Of a DNA stretch of 64,000 bases, positions 9,310 through 21,172 are shown piece by piece (position 1 is the stretch's first letter; the number at the start of each line of letters is the position of its first letter). This DNA comes from Nostoc sp. LEGE 12450 (GTDB lineage Bacteria > Cyanobacteriota > Cyanobacteriia > Cyanobacteriales > Nostocaceae): contig NZ_JADEXU010000023.1 in assembly GCF_015206895.1 (NCBI RefSeq), positions 1-64,000 on the forward strand, in the 5' to 3' direction. A model generated the notes under the pieces. It did not search any database and was not told the origin of the DNA. It saw only the letters and a program-made list of their open reading frames with translations. The position numbers and the translations under genes were made by a program.

Positions 9310-12300
9310 ATGATTATCAGATTTTTACACCGTTTACACAATAAAATTGTCTATTTCTTCCTTAGCGTTCTTGGCGTACTTAGCGGTAGCCTGCAACAAG
9401 CCGTTCGCGTAGCGTCTCGTAGAGAAGCGTCTACGTTAAAAAAAATTAGCCATTCCTCACGCCAGAAGAGAAGGATACAGTTTTTTCTTCTCTTTACATT
9501 CATGCTAGTGATGACAGGGTGTAATTTTTTTGGTATCAACTCAAGTAGAGAACAACTCCCAGCAGTATCCCCACTTACACCACCAAAATTACCAGACTGG
9601 ATTGAACAAATTAGTCCTATTGGCGATGCAAAACCTCTCAACCAAATTCGCATCCGTTTTAAAGAAGCTTTAATTCCAGTTGAAAGTCTTGATAGTCCAG
9701 AACAACAGAAAATATTAGAAAAATTTGCCCTTTGGCCGCCTTTACCCGGTCAATTTCGCTTTTTAACACCGCGTATGGTAGGTTTTCAAGCTGAGAAAGC
9801 ATTGCCAATAGCGACAAGATTTCAAGTCACTCTCAAAGCAGGTTTAGCTGATTTAAAAAATCATCGCTTAGATAAAGATTTACCTTGGACTTTCAATACC
9901 GAATCTATCAACCTGACTAATTTACCCGGTGTCAATCCCATTGAGAAGGCTGATATCGAACCCATTGGTTTACAAGAAAAGCTACAGTTTACTTCCAACG
10001 TAGAATTAAATTTAGCTTCCGTACAAGAAAAATTACAGTTAATTCCTGAAGGAAAAAATAAGGGTGTAGGCTTCAGAGTCGAATTAAATAAAGAAGAGAA
10101 ACTAGTAAAAAACGAAGAAGACCCTTTAGAAAAATTTGACCCTTCAGCCCGCAATTGGATTTATAATCTCATTCCACAGCAAAACCTTGAAAAGGCAACT
10201 CCTTATCGCCTAGTCTTTTCTCCCGGAATACGCCCTGCTTATGGGAATCTCCCTACAGAGAAAGAATTTGCTAGTAAGTTAGTAACTTATTCACCTTTAG
10301 CATTCCAGAAAATTAACTTTTACGGACAGCCAGATTCCGGTGGAACTTTTGGAAGATTTATTAAAGGCAGTCCTCAGCTAGAATTTAATAACGTCTTATT
10401 GGCAGATTCAGCTAAAGAAAGTATTACTATTAACCCAGCACCAAAAGACATTTCGAGAATCATCCAAATAAATGATGAAGATAAAATTGTCGGCATCAAT
10501 CCTTATGCGCTAGAACCAGCTAAAACTTATACAATTACTATTGACGGAAATCTTAAAGATAAGTTTGGGCAGACTTTGGGTAAACCCGTCACCCTTAAAT
10601 ATGATACTGGAGATTTAGCCGGGGATATATGGGTACCATCAGATTTAAATATTTTCCCCACAGATAAAAATTTACAGCTAAATATTACTACCGGAAATCT
10701 GCCAGAATCTAAATATAAAGCAGCTTATCGAGCAGTTAAACCGACAGATTTAGTTTATTTTAATAATAGTAGTGATTTATTACCACAACCTTCTGATTGG
10801 CAAAGCTTTAAGGTATCGGGTAAGAAAAATCAATCAGTTGATATTGCTGTTCCTCTGCGGGAAAAAATAAGTGCAGCTACAGGAATGTTAGCTTATGGAG
10901 TCCAAGCCCGCACTAATAAATATCAGGAAAATGGAAAGGAACTGTGGCGAGAACCTACCACTTATGGCTTAGTTGAATTGACGAATTTGGGCGTATTTAC
11001 TCAGTGGTTCCCTGATTCAGGCTTAATTCGCGTCAATCATCTAACAGATGGTTCGCCTGTTCAAGCGGCGGCTGTGGAAATTTATCAATCAAAATTACAA
11101 GCAAAATCTCGCCCCGAACCAGTACCTTGTGCAACTGGTAAAACTGATGAAAATGGAATTTTTAGAATTGTTCGTGAAGGATTACAGCAATGTTATTCTG
11201 GCAATGAAAGTTCTAGTAAATCACCACAATTATTAGTAATTGCCCGTGAAAACCAAGATTGGGCATTCGCTAGAACTGAAGAATATAGCGGCGTTTATGG
11301 CTATGGTATTGATGCAGGTTGGCAAGATAGTAAGCCAGAATCACGCGGGGTAATTTTCTCAGACAGACACTTATATCAACCAGGTGAAAAGGCTTGGTTT
11401 ACTGGTTTTGCTGGCTTCTTGCAAAATGGCACAATCCAACAAGATAAAAATGCCGTTTACCAATTAACTTTAGTAAATCCTGATGGACAAAAGACCAGCT
11501 TAGGTACACAAACTACAAATGAATTTGGTACGTTTTCTCTGGAATTGCCAATCAAGACTACTCAGCGCTTAGGCTACCATACAATCCAAGCGAAGAGTAA
11601 AAATGGACAAGAACTTTCTGGGGAATTTCGGGTAGCTGAGTTTAAGCCACCAAATTTTAAAGTCGAACTGAACTTAGATAAAGAATTTGCTTATATTGAC
11701 GAGAAAGTTGATATTAATGCAACAAGCAATTATTTATTTGGTGCGCCTGTAGAAGGTGGAGAAGCAAAATACTTTATTACTCGTCAACAGGCTAATTTTA
11801 TTCCCAAAGGTTGGGACGAATTTACTTTTGGTCGGCAGTGGTTATGGCCAGAAGAATCTCCTAGTATCTCTAGTGATGTGTTGCAAAATAATACCCAACT
11901 AGATGCTAATGGTAAAAGTAGCCAAACAGTGAGTGTAGCTAATGATTTACCATATCCCATGACTTACCAAGTAGATGTGCAAGTTGCAGATGTTTCTAAT
12001 CTGTCTGTAGCGAATTCCAAAACTTTTACAGCCTTACCGAGTAATCGTCTAATTGGGTTAAAAAGTAATTTCATTACTGATGCTGGTAAGGCTTTTCCTA
12101 TTGATGTAGTTGTTACCGACCCTACAGGAAAACCGATAACAGGTCAACGAGTGCGCCTGGAATTACAAGAGATTAAATACAGCAGTGTCACTCAATTAGT
12201 TGAAGGTAGCCGAACAGCAAAAAATCAAGTTGAATATAAAACAGTCGGACAAGCAGAAATTACATCTGCTAGTACTCCCCAATCGGTAAATTTGACAGCA

Positions 12301-15180
12301 CCGGAATCTGGTTCATACCGGATTAGAGTTAATTTTAGCGATGCAAAATCTGAATTAAGTGCCACAGATTTACAAATTTGGGCAACTGGAGAAAATCCTG
12401 TATTTTGGGGTTCGAAAGAAAAAGATGTCTTAGAACTGAAATTAGATAAACAAGAGTTTAAACCTGGTGAAACTGCTACTGTACTAATTCAATCTCCCTA
12501 TCCAGACGCAGAATTGTACTTTGCGGTGATTAAAGACAAACCCCTTTATCAGCAAATTACCAAGGTTCAAGGAAGCGCACCACAAATTCAGTTTCAAGTT
12601 ACACCAGAAATGCTGCCAAATGCAGCCATTGAAGCTGTATTAGTAAGGCAAGGTAAACCTATCAGCCAAGTAGAAGTAGGAAGTTTAGATAACTTGGTGA
12701 AAATTGGTTTTGCACCTTTTAAAGTTAACTTAGAAGATAAATATTTAAAACTTCAAGTTAAGCCAGTGCAAGCATCATTAGAACCTGGTGCAGAAGAAAC
12801 AGTACAACTGGAACTGAAGGATAATCAAGGAAATCCCACCAAAGGACAGTTTACAGTCATGGTGGTAAATGAAGCGGTGTTACAACTTTCTGGTTATCGT
12901 CCGCCAGATTTAGTGGATACAGTTTATGCAGAACAGACAATATCTACCCGCTTTAACGATAATCGCGCGGATGTTATATTACAACCACAAGATGTAGCTA
13001 AACCAAAAGGTTGGGGTTATGGCGGTGGTTTCTCAACTGGTGCAGCTAACACTCGCACTCGCACCGATTTTAAAGCCTTAGCTTACTACAACGCTTCTGT
13101 ACTTACTGATGCAAATGGTAATGCACAGATAACCTTTAAACTCCCGGATGACTTAACTACATGGCGGGTGATGGCTGTAGCCACCGATGGAAATCTGCGT
13201 TTCGGGAATGGGGACGCGACGTTTATCACTACCAAACCACTGCTAACTAATGCCATCTTGCCACAATTTGCCCGTCCAGGCGATCGCATTCTCGCTGGTT
13301 TATCTGTCACCAATAACACCGGGAATCCAGGAAATCTCTCAATTAATGGCGAACTTAGCGGTAGTGTGAAGTTTGCTGACAAAAACCCCACAACTACTAC
13401 TTTGCAAACCAAAGCTGAATCTGCAACTCATGCTTATCGCTTTCCAATGGTGGCGGATAGCGTCGGAGTTGGTAAGGTTCGCTTTACCACTCAGCTAAAT
13501 GGTACAGCCGCAGATGCTTTTGAATTACCTTTGGAAATTAAGCCAGTTGAAATTACAGAACAAGTTGTTGAAACTGGTGTCACCGAAAAACAGGTGAAAA
13601 TTCCTCTGAATGTTGATAAAAATACCTTCCCTGATGCGGGAGGTTTAGATATTCAGTTGGCGAGTACTTTGATACCGGAGATTCAAGCACCAGCAAAGCA
13701 GGTTTTAAAAGATAATGATTTGCCGTTTACAGAACCTGCTGCAAGTCAATTAATGATTGCGGCTAATTTACAAACTATCGCCCAAAAATATGGTCAAACT
13801 TTTGCAGAATTTAATCCTAGCCAACAAGCTAATTTAGCAATCGAACAATTACAAAAACTCCAAATAGCCGATGGTGGTTTTGCTGCTTTCCCCGGACAGG
13901 AAAAATCCGACCCTTGGGTTTCTGCTTATGCGGGTGAATCTTTGGCTAAAGCTAGTGAGGTGTTCCCTAATTTAGTTGACTCTGGAATGCTGTCTCGCCT
14001 CAAAACTTATCTGCAAAAAGTTCTAGCGAATCCTGGAGAATACGATTTTTGCAAACAACTACTCTGTAAAAGGCAACTGCAAATTAATGCTTTAATCGCC
14101 CTAGGAGATTTAGGAGATAAACGCAACACTTTTCTCGCAGATATTTATGAACAGCGCAATAATTTTGATTTAGTGACTCAAATTAAACTAGCGCGATATT
14201 TATCTCAATTCCCAGAATGGCAAGATGAATCTCAACCATTAGTAAACAAGCTGCAACAGAATCTCTATGAAACTGGTCGCACAGCAGTTGTGAGTTTACC
14301 CAGTAGTTGGGGATGGATGAGTTCATCTACGACGACGCAAGCACAAGCTTTACGCTTATTTATTGCCAAGCAAAGCAAACCCGAAGTTATAGATAAGTTA
14401 TTCCAAAGCCTTCTCGCACTGCGCCGGGATGGTACATGGCAAACTAACTATAATAATGCCCAAGCTTTAACAGCTTTGGTAGAATATAGCCAACTGCAAC
14501 CCACACCGCCGAATTTTGTTGCCACTGTGCAATTAGCTGGTAATAAGTTAGGAGAAAATCGTTTTGAAGGTTACAAAAATCCTAGCTTACAACTAATTGT
14601 GCCGATGAATCTATTACCTCGTGGGCGTAATGATTTAACGCTGCAAAAAGCAGGTAATGGCACTTTACACTATCTGGTTGCTTATAATTATCGCTTGCAG
14701 GGAAATCAACCAGGCAGATTTAACGGGTTACGCATAACGCGAAGAATTAGTCAAGTAAATGAAGAGAAAGTTTTACAAAAAACGGGGATTTACGCTTTCG
14801 ATAAACCCTTGACTTTAACCTCTGGACAGGTGTTTGATATTGGTTTAGAAATCATCGCCGATCGACCCGTAGATCATATAGTAATTAAAGATCCTTTACC
14901 AGCAGGTTTTGAGGCGGTGGATGCAAGTTTTCAAACTACCACAGCTGCATTACAAGCAAAAGCCGATAATTGGGAACTTGGCTTTAGAAATATCTACCGC
15001 GATCGCATTATCGCCTATGCCGACCACCTGGAACCAGGAGTTTATAGCCTGCATTACTTAGTCCGTTCTGTCACCCCTGGTACATTTTCCTGGCCTGGTG
15101 CAGAAGTTCACCTGCAATATGCACCAGAAGAATTTGGGCGTACTGCTGAGTCTACATTGATATTGGAGGATGCGAAGTAG
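9310..15180 (+). CDS. Alpha-2-macroglobulin family lipoprotein
   Basis: 1956 aa; lipobox LVMTGC; MG domains; A2M signature LPDDLTTWRVMAVATD; divergent from pbpC. Confidence 0.9.
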   Translation: MIIRFLHRLHNKIVYFFLSVLGVLSGSLQQAVRVASRREASTLKKISHSSRQKRRIQFFLLFTFMLVMTGCNFFGINSSREQLPAVSPLTPPKLPDWIEQISPIGDAKPLNQIRIRFKEALIPVESLDSPEQQKILEKFALWPPLPGQFRFLTPRMVGFQAEKALPIATRFQVTLKAGLADLKNHRLDKDLPWTFNTESINLTNLPGVNPIEKADIEPIGLQEKLQFTSNVELNLASVQEKLQLIPEGKNKGVGFRVELNKEEKLVKNEEDPLEKFDPSARNWIYNLIPQQNLEKATPYRLVFSPGIRPAYGNLPTEKEFASKLVTYSPLAFQKINFYGQPDSGGTFGRFIKGSPQLEFNNVLLADSAKESITINPAPKDISRIIQINDEDKIVGINPYALEPAKTYTITIDGNLKDKFGQTLGKPVTLKYDTGDLAGDIWVPSDLNIFPTDKNLQLNITTGNLPESKYKAAYRAVKPTDLVYFNNSSDLLPQPSDWQSFKVSGKKNQSVDIAVPLREKISAATGMLAYGVQARTNKYQENGKELWREPTTYGLVELTNLGVFTQWFPDSGLIRVNHLTDGSPVQAAAVEIYQSKLQAKSRPEPVPCATGKTDENGIFRIVREGLQQCYSGNESSSKSPQLLVIARENQDWAFARTEEYSGVYGYGIDAGWQDSKPESRGVIFSDRHLYQPGEKAWFTGFAGFLQNGTIQQDKNAVYQLTLVNPDGQKTSLGTQTTNEFGTFSLELPIKTTQRLGYHTIQAKSKNGQELSGEFRVAEFKPPNFKVELNLDKEFAYIDEKVDINATSNYLFGAPVEGGEAKYFITRQQANFIPKGWDEFTFGRQWLWPEESPSISSDVLQNNTQLDANGKSSQTVSVANDLPYPMTYQVDVQVADVSNLSVANSKTFTALPSNRLIGLKSNFITDAGKAFPIDVVVTDPTGKPITGQRVRLELQEIKYSSVTQLVEGSRTAKNQVEYKTVGQAEITSASTPQSVNLTAPESGSYRIRVNFSDAKSELSATDLQIWATGENPVFWGSKEKDVLELKLDKQEFKPGETATVLIQSPYPDAELYFAVIKDKPLYQQITKVQGSAPQIQFQVTPEMLPNAAIEAVLVRQGKPISQVEVGSLDNLVKIGFAPFKVNLEDKYLKLQVKPVQASLEPGAEETVQLELKDNQGNPTKGQFTVMVVNEAVLQLSGYRPPDLVDTVYAEQTISTRFNDNRADVILQPQDVAKPKGWGYGGGFSTGAANTRTRTDFKALAYYNASVLTDANGNAQITFKLPDDLTTWRVMAVATDGNLRFGNGDATFITTKPLLTNAILPQFARPGDRILAGLSVTNNTGNPGNLSINGELSGSVKFADKNPTTTTLQTKAESATHAYRFPMVADSVGVGKVRFTTQLNGTAADAFELPLEIKPVEITEQVVETGVTEKQVKIPLNVDKNTFPDAGGLDIQLASTLIPEIQAPAKQVLKDNDLPFTEPAASQLMIAANLQTIAQKYGQTFAEFNPSQQANLAIEQLQKLQIADGGFAAFPGQEKSDPWVSAYAGESLAKASEVFPNLVDSGMLSRLKTYLQKVLANPGEYDFCKQLLCKRQLQINALIALGDLGDKRNTFLADIYEQRNNFDLVTQIKLARYLSQFPEWQDESQPLVNKLQQNLYETGRTAVVSLPSSWGWMSSSTTTQAQALRLFIAKQSKPEVIDKLFQSLLALRRDGTWQTNYNNAQALTALVEYSQLQPTPPNFVATVQLAGNKLGENRFEGYKNPSLQLIVPMNLLPRGRNDLTLQKAGNGTLHYLVAYNYRLQGNQPGRFNGLRITRRISQVNEEKVLQKTGIYAFDKPLTLTSGQVFDIGLEIIADRPVDHIVIKDPLPAGFEAVDASFQTTTAALQAKADNWELGFRNIYRDRIIAYADHLEPGVYSLHYLVRSVTPGTFSWPGAEVHLQYAPEEFGRTAESTLILEDAK

Positions 15181-15192
15181 TAAGTATGAGAA

Positions 15193-15218
15193 TGCCTAGG
15201 TTGAGCTACGCCTAGGCA
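15193..15218 (+). terminator. Hairpin downstream of alpha-2-macroglobulin gene
   Basis: tgcctagg-ttgagctacg-cctaggca. Confidence 0.45.
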
Positions 15219-15302
15219 CAACTTTTACTGCAATTAAGTACAATCAAATGTCGTCCTTATTTACTGGATACTAACATTTGCTTGGAATGAATGGGATTAA
15301 TT

Positions 15303-15563
15303 TCAGGATTTCTCTGGTGGTTCCTCACCAATGAACAATGCTTTTTTACTGTGCTTCAACTGTTTCCAAAGTGCTTTAATTTGTTTGTAAGCATCTTCTG
15401 GCTCAATCTTTCCAGATGTTTCTAGATTGGTAATGTAGCCAACTTTTTGAGCAAATTCTTGAAGGTTGGCATTAAATACTAAATTCTCTGGCTTAACTTG
15501 ACCGTAATAGCGACTACGAGGGTAAAGAAATTTGTTTTTGTCGTCAAGATTAGTCTCGTCCAT
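15303..15563 (-). CDS. Small conserved hypothetical protein (86 aa)
   Basis: Coherent ORF MDETNLDDKNKFLYPRSRYYGQVKPENLVFNANLQEFAQKVGYITNLETSGKI... Confidence 0.65.
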   Translation of the reverse strand: MDETNLDDKNKFLYPRSRYYGQVKPENLVFNANLQEFAQKVGYITNLETSGKIEPEDAYKQIKALWKQLKHSKKALFIGEEPPEKS

Positions 15564-16014
15564 TATTTCACCCCCAATAAGTGACTTTTACCAACGATAA
15601 TCACAACAAAGATGGCTTCAATGAAGAAATTGCCGCGATTATTGTGAACGATGAGCCAGTCTAAAAGGGAACACAAAATAAATTATACAGCAACTAGCTA
15701 CTTATTAGCTGTGATGATAGTAAGACTTTTGAATCATGCACATTAAGCTTAGACTATACCAGTTTCTGGTAATAATGTTGCAAGATTGAGTGGCTCTAAG
15801 CTTTCTATGTCCTCTGGATTAGCCTACAGCAAGCCGCTTCTAGGGTTTAAGTTGCTCACGAAATATATAGGCGTAAACTAAATTCCCCAGTGTTAACCAG
15901 GGGAATTATGTTAGGGCGATGTCCATCTCCTACCGCCTATCTACCCAATCATCGCTGCAATAACTCTAGCACACCGAAAAAACAACGGTAGTTATATAAG
16001 AGATAAGCCCAACT

Positions 16015-18036
16015 TTAAGGTAAAGAGTCAGTTGATGTTATTCCTGACTGCTGAAAATTCTGAATAGGAATTTCAATTTGAAATTCAGCTCCCTTACCTA
16101 ATACAGAAATACAATTTAGTTTTCCCTGGTGCTTTTCGACAATAATCTGATGACTGATTGATAACCCTAAACCAGTTCCTTGTCCAACAGGTTTAGTAGT
16201 GAAAAAGGGATTAAAAATCTGTTCCTGAATCTCTGACTTCATACCAGGGCCATTATCTTTGATACTAATTAAAAGCCTCTCGTTGTCTACTACTAAAGTT
16301 TTTATTTGAATAGTTGGTATCTTATTTGCAGACTGCCAATATTGCATATTATCCTTTAATGCATAAATTGCATTATTGATAATATTCATAAAAACCTGAT
16401 TCAACTGGTTGGCATAACAACTAATCTTAGGCAGTTGACCATATTCTTTAACTATCTGAATATCAGGTAATTTATTTGGTAGTGCCAACTGATGATTTAG
16501 AATCATCAATGTATTATCTATGCCTTCATGAATATCTACAGATTTAATTTTTGCTTCATCTAGTCGTGAAAAGTTGCGTAAGCCCAGAACAATATCTGTA
16601 ATTCGCTCACTACCTGTACTCATAGATGCCATTAACTTAGGCAAATCGTCACACAAGTACTCTAGTTCGATAGATTTTATTTTGGCTTCTATGGTGGGAT
16701 TTATTTGGGGATACTGCTCTTGAAAAACTGCAATTAAATCTAGTAAATCATTGATATACTGATTTGCATATCTGAGATTACCAGCAATAAAACTCACAGG
16801 ATTATTAATCTCATGGGCAATCCCTGCTACCATTTGTCCTAGACTTGACATTTTTTCACTATGAACCAGCTGAGCTTGTGTTTTTTGTAAGTCCAGCAAA
16901 GCTTTTCTTAATTCCGATGTTCGTTCTAAAACCTTTCGTTCTAACTCATTGTTAGCCTTTTGTAACGCTGCTGCGGCTCTGTAGGTTTCTGTAGCAATAC
17001 TGGCAATATGGGTGGCAGTTTTCAGAATTTCTAGATGATGCTGAGTCGGATGACAAGGAAATTTATGAGATATAGCAAATGTCCCTAAAACTTCACCAGT
17101 TTGCGAAGTAAAAGGTGATGACCAACAAGCTCTGATGTTATAACTCAAAGCGAAATCTCGGAAATCAGCCCATAAAGGATCATTAGCAATATCAGTAGCA
17201 AATACTGAATCTCCTCTATAAGCAGCAGTACCACAAGAACCACAACATTCACCAATCATCAAACCATCAACACCCTTAGCAAATTCTTCTGGGAGAGTGG
17301 GTGCTGCTCCTCCCCGTAACTGCCGCTTGTCTTCATCTACAACTAAAATGGAGCAATATGCCCCAGGTAATTGTTGCTCTAGCAAGATACAAAGGTTGTT
17401 AAAAATTTCATATAGGTTGACTCCAAACGCAACTTGTTCTAAAACTTGGCTTTGGGTGTAAACTAACGCTTCTGAACGCTTGCGTTCAATCGCTGTTGCT
17501 AAAATATGGGTTATAGATTGTAAAAAATGAACATCATCTGAAGAAAAAGTTCTGGCCTCAGTAGCATAGACTTCTAGCAAACCTAAAGGCTTACTCTCAC
17601 CTGGAATTAGCACACTCAAACCAGTAACGCTATCTGGCGGAGAAGGAATAGTTAAATCATCGATCTGACAATTGGGTGTGTTACAATTAACAACTAGCTG
17701 AGTATTATCCAAGAATTTTTGTACTTGCTGATTAGTTGTGACATTAATATCAGCAGAGTCTGTTTCTAAAGGTTTCTCCCCAACACTAGCTACTTGACGC
17801 AAAGCATTACTATCTGAAAGTACTTGCCAGATTCTACTGTATTTAACATTGAGTATTTGAGCTACTAAAGAAACTGTATCTTGGAACAAATATGATAATT
17901 CCAGTCCTGATAGTGCTTTTTGTCCAAGTGCATTCACTGCGGATTGATAGCTGAAATTCATTGATGAATTATCAAAATCATGCCAGTTATTGTTTGACTG
18001 ACTTGTTTTGCTTGATGCCTGTAAATTTAAGTTCAT
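16015..18036 (-). CDS. GAF-domain sensor histidine kinase
   Basis: GAF segments; MSSLGQMVAGIAHEINNPVSFIAGN; FFTTKPVGQGTGLGLSISHQ. Confidence 0.9.
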   Translation of the reverse strand: MNLNLQASSKTSQSNNNWHDFDNSSMNFSYQSAVNALGQKALSGLELSYLFQDTVSLVAQILNVKYSRIWQVLSDSNALRQVASVGEKPLETDSADINVTTNQQVQKFLDNTQLVVNCNTPNCQIDDLTIPSPPDSVTGLSVLIPGESKPLGLLEVYATEARTFSSDDVHFLQSITHILATAIERKRSEALVYTQSQVLEQVAFGVNLYEIFNNLCILLEQQLPGAYCSILVVDEDKRQLRGGAAPTLPEEFAKGVDGLMIGECCGSCGTAAYRGDSVFATDIANDPLWADFRDFALSYNIRACWSSPFTSQTGEVLGTFAISHKFPCHPTQHHLEILKTATHIASIATETYRAAAALQKANNELERKVLERTSELRKALLDLQKTQAQLVHSEKMSSLGQMVAGIAHEINNPVSFIAGNLRYANQYINDLLDLIAVFQEQYPQINPTIEAKIKSIELEYLCDDLPKLMASMSTGSERITDIVLGLRNFSRLDEAKIKSVDIHEGIDNTLMILNHQLALPNKLPDIQIVKEYGQLPKISCYANQLNQVFMNIINNAIYALKDNMQYWQSANKIPTIQIKTLVVDNERLLISIKDNGPGMKSEIQEQIFNPFFTTKPVGQGTGLGLSISHQIIVEKHQGKLNCISVLGKGAEFQIEIPIQNFQQSGITSTDSLP

Positions 18037-18464
18037 AAACGAATATATTATTTGTTCTGCGTATCTAATAGTTCCCTAAAAAACTTAGAATCTCTATCTA
18101 CTTTTCAAAACTTTAAGATAATGGAATATTTATAAATCAAAGATAAAGTAGGTTAAGCACATCTAAAATAATCTTGACAAAAGCATTGGTTAATGTATGA
18201 AAACAATAATCAGATTTATCGTTTGATAAGCTATTCCACATTTAAATTGCATATACTGGGCGGGCAGGATGCCCACCCCACAAGAGTTATATTTAATTCG
18301 ATTATGCAAATTAGATGTTTTTTAGCTTATTATGTCTGGTTAATTACTGTTGATATGTTATTGCTTTTGCCCTTGGCGTATCTTCTCCGTAATAAGAAGG
18401 GTAGAAAACAAAGTAAGCAGTTAAAGATTTAGCTGGCAAATTTTCAGATGCTGCACAAATCATA

Positions 18465-19673
18465 TTATTTTACAACTACCCATTGCGTGACAGGTGCCAT
18501 TGCCCGCCAGCCCAAAAATTTCCCAATAGGTTCCGCCCGTTGAATAGCAACACGAGTTAAATCGCCACCGACTTGTTTATGCCATTGAAATAAAGTTTGC
18601 TCACCCTCTACCGTCACCACATTTGCCACCAAACGCCCACCGGGTCGCAGTGCTTCCCAGCAAATATCAAAAAGTCCCATTGCTGTCACTCCACCACCAA
18701 TAAAAATGGCATCTGGTGCTGGCAAGTCTTTCAGAGCATGGGGCGCTTTCCCTTCAATGATTTGCAGATTTGGAGTACCGAGAGTGGCCGCATTATCGGC
18801 AATATAGAGTAGTCTAGATGAATTTTGCTCGATCGCGATCGCCCGACATCGAGCATTACTCCTCATCCATTCAATAGAAATTGAGCCACAACCCGCGCCA
18901 ACATCCCACAACAACGCTCCCGGTGTGGGTGCTAAAGCTGCTAGGGTAATTGCCCTAACTTCACGCTTTGTTAACTGTCCATCGTGGTGGTAGGCGTTAT
19001 CTGGTAATCCTGGTAATCTTGGTAAAGGAATAACCCCAGCATCAGCAATACAATAAACTGCGATCGCATTCAAAGCCGCAACTTCAGTTTCACTCCAAGA
19101 TGCAGCCGTACCTTCCACAATTCTTTCATGAGTGCCGCCCATACGCTCCAAGACGGTAATTTTGCTGCCACCATAGCCACGATTTGTCAAAATTTTCGCA
19201 ACAATGCCGGGTGTGTCCTTCCCTTCACTCAAAATCAACAACCGCGCTTTTGGGTAAATGTAAGACTGAAGCAGAGAGGATGGACGACCATTCAAACTCA
19301 AGGTTTCCACCTCAGTTAAAGACCATCCCATCCTGGCACAGGCGAGGCTGAAAGCTGAAGGTGCGGGGATAATCGTCATTTCAGAGATGGGAATTCGCCG
19401 CATCAAAGTGACACCAATGCCGTAACACATAGGATCGCCGCTTGCGAGTATGCAGATTGATTGACCGCGACGCTGAATGATTTCGTCTACAGAAGTGCTA
19501 ATGGGGGATGTCCAGACTATTTTTTCACGTTGGTCATCTGTAGGGAGCATTGCTAAATGGCGATCGCCTCCGACAATTACTTTAGCTCGATCGACTAGAG
19601 AGCGAGCGATCGCGCTTAACCCCTGTAATCCATCTTCCCCAATGCCGACGATAGAAAGCCATTTCTTTGTCAT
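18465..19673 (-). CDS. cobL: Precorrin-6Y C5,15-methyltransferase (CbiE/CbiT fusion)
   Basis: CbiE WLSIVGIGEDGLQGL; CbiT LLWDVGAGCGSISIEWMR. Confidence 0.9.
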   Translation of the reverse strand: MTKKWLSIVGIGEDGLQGLSAIARSLVDRAKVIVGGDRHLAMLPTDDQREKIVWTSPISTSVDEIIQRRGQSICILASGDPMCYGIGVTLMRRIPISEMTIIPAPSAFSLACARMGWSLTEVETLSLNGRPSSLLQSYIYPKARLLILSEGKDTPGIVAKILTNRGYGGSKITVLERMGGTHERIVEGTAASWSETEVAALNAIAVYCIADAGVIPLPRLPGLPDNAYHHDGQLTKREVRAITLAALAPTPGALLWDVGAGCGSISIEWMRSNARCRAIAIEQNSSRLLYIADNAATLGTPNLQIIEGKAPHALKDLPAPDAIFIGGGVTAMGLFDICWEALRPGGRLVANVVTVEGEQTLFQWHKQVGGDLTRVAIQRAEPIGKFLGWRAMAPVTQWVVVK

Positions 19674-19844
19674 ACTAATTCATGATTAATCCTTTATCGG
19701 TTTATTGAATTTCTCATAATAAATTTTAAAAATAGTGAACACTACTACTTTCTTAAGCTACTTTTGAGGGTTAGTAGTAAGGACTTCAGTCTTTATTTTT
19801 TCAGCACTCAATTCCTTACTAATAACTTGCTTACTTGATCACTG

Positions 19845-21053
19845 TTAAACCAGCGCTGCTGTTGATTTCACAGCAAAAATCTTCTCAATCACATCTTCTA
19901 CAACCTTATCTGGTGTAGAAGCACCAGAAGTTACTCCCACGACAATTTCACCATCTGGCAACCAGTTTTTTGTAGTTATTAACTGCCCATTTAATTGCCG
20001 ATGTTCTATAGAATCTCCTGATTTAATCCGCTCAACAGTATCAATGTGATAAGAAGGTATTCCTCGCTCAAAAGCAATTTGTTGCAATTGAGTAGTATTC
20101 GAGGAATTAAATCCACCAATTACTACCATTAAATCTAATTTATGTTCCACCAATTCCAACATTGCATCTTGCCGTTCTTGGGTGGCATCACAGATGGTAT
20201 TGAAGCTTTGGAAATGCTGATTTAACTCTATAGGGCCATACTTCTGCAACATAGTCCGCTCAAAAAGTTTCCCGATTTGCTCAGTTTCGTCTTTAAGCAT
20301 CGTAGTTTGGTTAGCAATGCCAACTCTTGCTAAATCTTGATCGGGGTCAAATCCTGCTGAACAAGCTTTAGCAAATTTTGTCAGAAATTCTTCACGGTTG
20401 CCACCATTGATAATATAGTTAGCAACATATTGTGCTTCTTGCAAATTCAAAACAATCAAATACTTGCCAGCAAAAGAACTAGTTGCAACTGTTTCTTCGT
20501 GCTTATATTTACCGTGAATTATTGATGTATAATCTATTTTTTTGTGCTTTTCTACTGTATTCCAAACTTTAGATACCCAAGGACAAGTTGTATCAACAAT
20601 TTTGCAGCCTTTCTCGTGAAGTATCTGCATTTCTTGAACGCTAGCTCCAAAAGCGGGTAATATCACTACATCACCAGTGCCAACAACAGAAAAGTCTTTA
20701 TTCTTTCCTTCAATGGGGATGAATTCTACTTCCATCTCCTGCATTCGCTGATTTACAGAAGGGTTATGGATAATCTCGTTAGTAATCCAGATGTGTTCTG
20801 TGGGGAAGTGCTGACGGGTTTCGTAGGCCATGGCCACAGCCCGTTCTACACCCCAGCAAAAACCAAAGGCTTGTGCTAGTCTGATCGTCACATCACCCCG
20901 TTGCAGGATGTAATTGCGATCGCGAATTTCTTGAATCAAGTTACTCTGATATTCAGATTGCAACTGGGTGGCAACTTCTGCTTGATGACCAAAGCCCTTG
21001 CGATTGTAATTTTCGGAATGTTGCAGGCTGCGCTTAAAAGCTTTTGTATCCAT
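19845..21053 (-). CDS. ispH: 4-hydroxy-3-methylbut-2-enyl diphosphate reductase
   Basis: [55 protein letters not shown]. Confidence 0.95.
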   Translation of the reverse strand: MDTKAFKRSLQHSENYNRKGFGHQAEVATQLQSEYQSNLIQEIRDRNYILQRGDVTIRLAQAFGFCWGVERAVAMAYETRQHFPTEHIWITNEIIHNPSVNQRMQEMEVEFIPIEGKNKDFSVVGTGDVVILPAFGASVQEMQILHEKGCKIVDTTCPWVSKVWNTVEKHKKIDYTSIIHGKYKHEETVATSSFAGKYLIVLNLQEAQYVANYIINGGNREEFLTKFAKACSAGFDPDQDLARVGIANQTTMLKDETEQIGKLFERTMLQKYGPIELNQHFQSFNTICDATQERQDAMLELVEHKLDLMVVIGGFNSSNTTQLQQIAFERGIPSYHIDTVERIKSGDSIEHRQLNGQLITTKNWLPDGEIVVGVTSGASTPDKVVEDVIEKIFAVKSTAALV

Positions 21054-21172
21054 TAGATTTGTCTACTTCAACCACTATTTTTTATTTTCTCGCGCCAAGC
21101 CGCGATTTATACAGGATTGTATTCAAAGATATTACTTCTTTTTGTCCTTTAACCTTTTTCCCCGAAAGGACG

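Noticed and set aside
18193-18432. 79-aa ORF 18193..18432
   Set aside because: Contains GGQDAHPT, the usual translation of a cyanobacterial gggcaggatgcccaccc repeat; probably spurious.
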